Shown piece after piece: positions 58,250 to 64,000 of a DNA stretch of 64,000 bases. Under the pieces are notes generated by a model. That model searched no databases. It was not told the origin of the DNA and saw only the letters and a list, made by a program, of their open reading frames with translations. This DNA comes from Euglena gracilis (Eukaryota; Euglenida; Euglenophyceae; Euglenales): positions 11,427,845 through 11,491,844 of the forward strand of contig CP154957.1 in NCBI GenBank assembly GCA_039621445.1, given 5' to 3'. The number at the start of each line of letters is the position of its first letter. The first letter of the stretch is position 1. The translations under genes and the position numbers were made by a program.

Positions 58250-58325
58250 TACATACATACATACATACATACATACATACGTACGTACGTACATACATAC
58301 AAACATACATACATACATACATACA

Positions 58326-58358
<33 letters not shown>
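58000..58358. repeat. (CATA)n microsatellite
   Basis: About 350 bp of CATA with a short CACA and GTAC interruption. The long His/Thr/Tyr-type frames are artefacts. Confidence 0.98.
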
Positions 58359-58699
58359 GCACATGTCTTTGCATGTACATAAACGAGGCGGGTCAAATAT
58401 CAATAAGCTGTACATAAATACACAACAATGAAGGTTATTAAACAAAATAACCGATGACATAAATACAAACACGGATGACTTGCATAAACATGGATGGAAA
58501 CAGTGGTTGAAACAAGAACGAAACTGCGGAGGACCTCTCCCGTATCAAAGTTGAGGGAGAGAAGCCGCCCTGATCCCCTGCCAGGACAAACTGTTTAGCA
58601 ACCATCTCCATCAGCCGGTGTTCTTTTGCCTGCCAGCGAAAGGTGGGGGCGGACCGGTCGAGAATGGTTTCAACTACGCTTAAGCACATACGCATGCAC

Positions 58700-59535
58700 G
58701 CATAAATTTATGCTTGTTATTTGGTCCACGGACCAGGGGTTTTCTTAAGGACGCCCGGGGGGGTCCAGCCTCCGGCTGCAAAAAGGCTGCTGGCTGGAAA
58801 TGAGCTGCTGGCTGGACCCCCCCCCCCGGGGGGGTATAGGGGGGTCGCTGAGCTCTTATCCCTTTATGGGTAAGAGCGAAGACCATGATCCCGGCCCGGT
58901 TCCCGGATTTTTTTTTTTTCAGTCGCGAGCGACTGGATTTCTAGTTTCCGAATCACCTGGGTTTGACCCCCAACTCCCCGCCAGGCCCGAGTTATTCACG
59001 CGCGAAGGGGTCCAAACTCGGTAGGATTTACCCGCCCCCCTGGATAAGCCCCCCCCCCTTTGGACTCTGCCATTTCGGCCAAAAAATGTCAGTTTTCAAA
59101 ATATCTCCAAAATGAAGCCAAATGAAAGGAAATGTCCGGAGACCTAATTTGAAGCCCTTGGAACGCCCCATCTACTGGTATTTTGATTTCCCCGCAACTC
59201 CCCGCCTAGCCCGAGATACGGCCGTTTTCGGCGCAGATGGCCGTTTTGTACACTTTTCCCTCTGTTCGACTTAGCCGTTTTCGGGGGGTGGGGGGTCAAA
59301 AAATCGATGTTTTCAAAATTTCTCGAAAATGATGCAAAATCAAAGGAAATGTCCGGAGACCTAAATTGAAGCCCTTGGAACGCTCTATCTAGGGGGTTTT
59401 TGGTTTCCCCGCAACTCCCAGCCCACCCCGAGATACGGGCGTTTTTTGGCCAATTTGGGCCATTTCAGGCCATTTTGTACACTTTTCCCTCTGTTCGACT
59501 TAGCCGTTTTCGGCCAAAAAAGTCGAAAAAAATCG
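58700..59535. other. No gene seen; related 160-240 bp repeats
   Basis: Two paralogous blocks near 59070-59260 and 59300-59510 share AATGTCCGGAGACCTAA, CCCGAGATACGG and ACACTTTTCCCTCTGTTCGA. They lead into the satellite that follows. Non-coding. Confidence 0.6.
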
Positions 59536-59539
59536 AAAA

Positions 59540-61262
59540 TTTTTTTTGCTCGAACGATGTTTTTGGGCCTCCTGGACCCAGAAAAACTGTTTTTTTTTGA
59601 GCCGAAAACGAGCTTTTTTCGACCCGCCGGCGCCCCCTTTTGGGCCGCCGACCCATTGACTTTGGGTCAAAACCGGGTCAAAAAGTCGGAAAAATTCGAA
59701 AAAAAATTTTGCCCGAAACGATGTTGTTTGGCCTCCCGGACCCGGAAAAACTGTTTTTGAGCCGAAAACGGGCGTTTTTCGACCCGCCAGCGCCCCGTTT
59801 TGGGCCGTCGACCCATTGACTTTGGGTCAAAACCGGGTCAAAAAGTCGAAAAAAATCGAAATTTTTTTTTTGCCTGAAACGATGTTTTTTGGCCGTTTTT
59901 GAGCCGAAAATGAGCGTTTTTCGACCCGCCGGCGCCCCGTTTTGGGCCGCCGACCCATTGACTTTGGGTCAAAACCGGGTCAAAAAAAGTCGAAAAAAAA
60001 AGTCGAAAAAAAATCGAAAATTTTTTTTTTGCCCGAAACGATGTTTTTTGGCCTCCCGGACCCAAAAAAACTGGTTTGAGCCGAAAACGAGCGTTTTTCG
60101 ACCCGCCAGCGCCCCGTTTTGGGAACAAATCGAAATTTTTTTCACCCGAAACAATATCATTTGGCCTCCCGTACCCGTAAAAACTGTTTTTGAGGCGAAA
60201 ACGAGCGTTTTTCGACCCGCCAGCGCCCCGGGTTGGGCCGCCAACCCATTGAATGTGGGTCAAAAACGGGTCATAAAAGTCCAAAAGAATTGAATTTTTT
60301 TGGGCCCGAAACGATGTTTTTTTGGGCTGCCGGACGCAGAAGAACTGTTTTGGAGCCGAAAAGGAGCGTTTTTCGCCCCGCGTGTACAATCGCACGGTGG
60401 GCATATGTGCGAACGGTTCGTGCCTCCGTTCTCTTTTTTTGCCGGCTGCGTGCAATACATTAGAATACTGATGCTGCCAAAGGGGGGGCTGAAGTTGACA
60501 AATGTGGGCAAATTTTGGGATAAGATCACCGATTGTGCCACACATAGGAGGATAATTGCTGCACAACACGAATGAAAATGGCATTGTCGGTCGTACCCCC
60601 GGCATAGATGGCACATAAGTGGAGTGCTATGTAGGCACTCAATCAAACTCCGCCTCTCTGCAAAGGCAGAGAGGTCTCCGGTACCCAGAGCCGGGGATAC
60701 CCAAGCTGATGATACCCTGTAAAGGGGCGGTGCGAACGCTGGATAAAAGCACCTGGGCCGCATACCCAACTGTTCAGAGGTGCCCAGCATCCCCCCCGAA
60801 ACGATGTTTTTTTTTGCCCGAAACGATGTTTTTTTTTGCCCGAAACGATGTTAATTGCCCTCCCGGAGCCGGAAAAACTTTTTTTGAGCCGAAAACGAGC
60901 GTTTTTCGACCCGCCAGCGCCCCGTTTTGGAGCGCCGACCGATTGACTTTGGGTCAAAACCGGGTCAAAAAAGTCGAAAAAAATCGAAATTTTTCTTTGC
61001 CCAAAACGATGTTTTTGGGCCTCCCGGATCCAGAGGAACTGTTTTTCAGCCGAAACCGAACGTTTTTCGACCCGCCCCGTTTTGGGCCACCGACCCGTTG
61101 ACTTTAGGTCAAAAACGGGTCAAAAAGGTCGAAAAAAATCGAAATTTTTCTTTGCCCAAAACGATGTTTTTGGGCCTCCCGGACCCACAAAAACTGTTTC
61201 TGAGCAGAAAACAAGCGTTTTTCGACCCCCCGGCCCCCCGTTTCGGGCACAAAACCCTTGCA
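59540..61262. repeat. About 160-bp tandem satellite, interrupted once
   Basis: Units begin around CCCGAAACGATGTTTTTGG and contain GGCCTCCCGGACCC, GAGCGTTTTTCGACCCGCC, CCCCGTTTTGGG and TTGACTTTGGGTCAAAACC. Unit starts are near 59550, 59715, 59875, 60035, 60147, 60305, 60840, 61000 and 61160. The spacing is mostly 158-165 bp. A non-homologous 420-bp block (60376-60795) with a 9-bp-stem hairpin, CCTCTCTGC-AAAG-GCAGAGAGG, interrupts the array. Frames through the units are not genes. Confidence 0.85.
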
Positions 61263-61750
61263 TTTCAATCAAAAGAGCTCCATGGAGTGGGCGCTTATCA
61301 AGAGCTCAGCACTATTCAAAACCTGGTCCGGGGCTGGAGGGGGCTGGGCTGGGCTGGGTCGATGAAAAACAAAAATTTTCTAAAACATTTTTTTCCATTT
61401 TCGACATTTTGGTGGATGGAGCTTGGTCAAAGCTGGGGGGCTGTGATTGGGAAGCTGTGATGAGGGGAAAAAATGCAGGCATAGGTGAGCTGGGCAACCC
61501 AGTTTGCTGGCCGGCCTGCGGCCGGCTAGCCCGGCCTTCGGCCAGCTGGCCCGGCCTCCGGCCGGGCTGGACCCAACTTTATTTCACTCGACCCCCGGGG
61601 TAGAAAACCCCTGCCACGGACACATAAATACACACCACACAGTTTCGCACACGGACCAATGCACACGCACGTGCGTGCACACACGTACGTACGCACTTAT
61701 GTGTGCACGCGCACACAACCACAAACCCAGCAGCCTCTTCCTTGCCTCAC

Positions 61751-61926
61751 TGGGGTGGGACCAGCTTGCGCCACCGACGTCAAGGTGGACCTCAGCTTCG
61801 TGGCAGTGCCGGCGGCCGTCTGGACAGTCCAATGGGTGGGCAGGTCGTCCGCGTGGCCCCACGGCCGGGGGAGGTCCGCATACACCCGCCGGGCCGCATG
61901 GTACTGCCAGCGGCGATGCACGCGTG
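61751..61926 (-). CDS. Host-gene exon (candidate)
   Basis: 176 bp between acceptor GTTTGGGGAG (phase 1) and a strong GTGAGG donor (phase 0 exit). It encodes RVHRRWQYHAARRVYADLPR, then PWGHADDLPTHWTVQTAAGT and ...TSVAQAGPTP. Protein-like, possibly part of the same beta-rich domain as the exon at 63355. No family recognised. Confidence 0.6.
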
Positions 61927-62125
61927 CTCCCCAAACAACTCAGTGGGTCCACAGCTTTGGGGGAATCGAGGGAATGATACGCCCACCCGTGTGACAGGGT
62001 ATGAAGCCAAAGCACACCCTAACTGACCCCGGCCACCCGGGCAGGTTGTGTTTGGCCAAAAGCATTCTCATCGCAAATGGATGGAACGCCACACCCGGGA
62101 CCCTGACCGTTTCCAAGCCAGTACG

Positions 62126-62295
62126 TACCTACCCCCCCCCCCCCGGGAAACTGTCACCTGACAGGTTGGCCAGTACCGGGGACCCTGACAACTTCCTATA
62201 CTGACAGGTTGGCCGGTACCAGGGACCCTGACAGTTTCCCGGGCGGGACCCTGACAGGTTCTCGGGCATGACAGTTTCCCGGGGGGGGGTAGGTA
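62126..62295. mobile_element. Best copy of the GACAGTTTCC family
   Basis: 170 bp. The left end is TACCTACC plus a C run and GGGAAACTGTCA; the right end is TGACAGTTTCCC plus a G run and GGTAGGTA, nearly perfect inverted termini spanning the homopolymer. The interior has repeats of TTGGCCGGTACCAGGGACCC. Non-coding, MITE-like. Confidence 0.75.
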
Positions 62296-62477
62296 GTCTT
62301 CCGAGGGGAGGGGAATGTGGAATTCCGATTCTCGGATTTGACTGGTTTGGGGTAAAGGGTGACAAACTGCGTGAGGTAGGAAGGGGAGCTCGGCGATGCT
62401 TCACCCCAGAGGCATGCAGCCACCTTCAAAAGGCTGGAAGCCTCAAAAAAAAACAGGGTTTTTAAGGGGCATTCCCG

Positions 62478-62552
62478 GTCCCTCTGGCAGGTGTTTCTCG
62501 TCGATGACGGAGAGGGCCCGCTGAACGTGCCGCCGGAACATCGACCGAGGGC
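62478..62552 (-). CDS. Host-gene exon (weak candidate)
   Basis: Minus-strand open segment encoding SMFRRHVQRALSVIDEKHLP. It reads like protein, but I see no clear AG acceptor or GT donor at its edges. No family recognised. Confidence 0.35.
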
Positions 62553-63354
62553 AGGGGAAGCCGCATTACTGGTGCATCAGACCCAGCAGTGGAGGGATTG
62601 TGGTTTGCTCACCTCCCTCCTGGGGGAGGTCGGCTCTAATTGCCTTGGAGTGCCTGCCGAGACAGGCACCCTGGGGGGGGGGGGAGTCGGCTTCAGACTT
62701 AAAATTCAGCCTGAGTCCTGCGTCAGCCGACCAAAGGTGGCGGGCCAGCCCCTGGGGGAGGGAACTCCTGCTGTAGCCGGGTCCAGAAGGGGAAGCGCAG
62801 CGAGTAGTGCTGCGTGGAATAGCAGGGCCGGGCCCAAGCCTTTCGGGTGGTTTGGAAGGCAGAGGATGAGCAGGGGGACTGCGGAAGGTCAATGGTCACT
62901 ATGAAAAACCATTGATTTCAAACTCAGAAAAAAATACAAATTAAAAATCAGAAAAAAATATACCAATTAAAAATCATAAAAAGGATACGTCTATGTACAT
63001 AAATCCATCAGAACAATGCACTGAGATTTATGACGTTGGGAGATTTCAGAAGGAAATGAAAAAAGAGGGAGGGTTTCTGCATAAGAAAGGGGTCCTCCCC
63101 AACAGCCTGAGAAACCATAACGCACCACACGGACCATAGGTTGTGGCCCAGGCGGGAGAAGTAGGCAAGGCAGGTCAACTTGAGGCCAGGGACCTGTCTC
63201 TCTGCGACCCTTTTTTTTGGGAGCCATCCACAGAAAAGTCGGGCCAGCAAACTTCCCATCCCAAGCGATCAATTTTTCTCTGGGGCACGCCGTTTCCCCA
63301 AATGGCCACCTCCCCTGCCCCCAAACCCCGCCCAACGCCTGGTGGCAAACAAAC

Positions 63355-63505
63355 TCCCCGCCCGGGACTCCAGACGTACATGTGGGCGTCCTCCCCCGTG
63401 GTGACGAAGCACAGCGGCATCTTGACGCGCAGCAGGGCACTGACAAAGTTCCGGTGACACTGCACCGAGGTCAGCAGCGCCGGCAGGCCGGACACCCCCT
63501 TCCAT
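63355..63505 (-). CDS. Host-gene exon, WD40-repeat-like
   Basis: About 151 bp after acceptor CACCTGTGGGGAG, to a possible GTTTGT donor. It encodes WKGVSGLPALLTSVQCHRNF, then VSALLRVKMPLCFVTTGEDA and HMYVWSPG. The TTGEDAHMYVW segment fits the last strands of a WD40 blade (G-D ... V-W). This is the most upstream exon of the minus-strand series in the window, so the gene probably starts beyond it. Confidence 0.55.
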
Positions 63506-63593
63506 CTCCCCACAGGTGAGAGCCGGCTTCTTTTCAAGACCCCCCCCCCCAAGGGGTCCCACCAGGCATCTATGGTCAAGGCCAAGATTTTTT

Positions 63594-63692
63594 CCGCGGT
63601 TGGCAGTGGTCGGCAGCGGTCGACTGCGGCCGGCAGCGGTCGGCAGCGGTCGGCTGCGGTCGGCAGCAGTCGGCTGCGGTCGGCACTTATTT
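63594..63692. repeat. CGGTCGGCAG minisatellite
   Basis: A 10-12 bp unit, GCGGTCGGCAGCGGTCGGCT, is repeated. Similar to the tract at 4607-4715. Confidence 0.85.
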
Positions 63693-64000
63693 GCCTACTC
63701 TTGGATGACGAAACCACCGATGACGTCAGAAAAGAACTAGCAATAGGGCAAAGAACTAACAATATAACCCCCCCCCAAAATATAACCCCCCCCCCCCCCG
63801 GTTTTATATTTGGGCGGAAATTTCAAGACCCCGAGGGGGGGTTTTACATTTGGGGGGGGGTTTATATTCGGTCGGAGAAATCAACTTCCTGGCGGGATCC
63901 GGTAGTCACTTTTTCGGTCCAAAATCACAAGTACGCCCACCCTTGGGGGTCCAAAAATTTCAGTTTTCGGGAAACGAGCAATTTTCACATGTTTTTGGTA

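Noticed and set aside
59400-61603. Phe/Lys-rich frames across the 160-bp satellite as a repeat protein family
   Set aside because: Frames shift between units and are broken; the DNA period, not a peptide, is conserved.

Overview
This is nuclear DNA from a eukaryote with a large, repeat-choked genome. Coding sequence comes as short GC-rich islands of about 80-270 bp with GT-AG type boundaries. They are separated by kilobases of microsatellites, long C/G homopolymers, short inverted-repeat elements and satellites. There is no bacterial operon structure, no rRNA, and no tRNA that I could support. A large-genome protist or alga fits best, but I cannot name the species. Short TTAGGG-type tracts (about 41.16 and 55.70 kb) are interstitial and do not settle it.

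Host layer: from about 63.5 kb down to 2.2 kb the minus strand carries more than 20 candidate exons. Several have exact AG acceptors and GTGAGG/GTGCxx donors, and some are phase 0 at both ends (50139-50219, 49501-49653, 38404-38487, 32362-32469, 6723-6890). The first resembles a WD40 repeat and many later ones are Pro/Ser/Ala-rich. I read this as one very long gene, or a few, transcribed right to left. The protein family is not identified and not all exon phases agree.

Mobile layer: the most notable object is a 12,728-bp element at 16183-28910. It has 23-bp perfect terminal inverted repeats starting CTTAGG and 5-bp target duplications (TCTTA), and it lies in an intron of the minus-strand host gene. 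On the plus strand it carries a spliced gene whose protein looks like a DDE/RNase-H-type transposase (19036-22298). A second spliced coding unit follows (22532-27519), with a ParB/sulfiredoxin-like domain (SGQHR motif) and a Lys/Pro-rich tail; the two could be one gene. About 41 copies of a tiny hairpin (stem around CGG, 4-nt loop, CCG) are spread through the element. Nearly every intron has at least one, and two lie in frame in an exon. The left arm also has nine TCGCGA palindromes in 1.35 kb. Two small non-coding relatives sharing the CTTAGG terminus lie at 28912-29704 and 46729-47427; the second is nested inside a hAT-like non-autonomous element (46351-47850).

The rest is short elements with C/G-tract inverted termini in several families, a 1.2-kb unit with 262-bp direct terminal repeats (7458-8653), an approximately 160-bp tandem satellite (59540-61262), minisatellites and many di- to tetranucleotide arrays.
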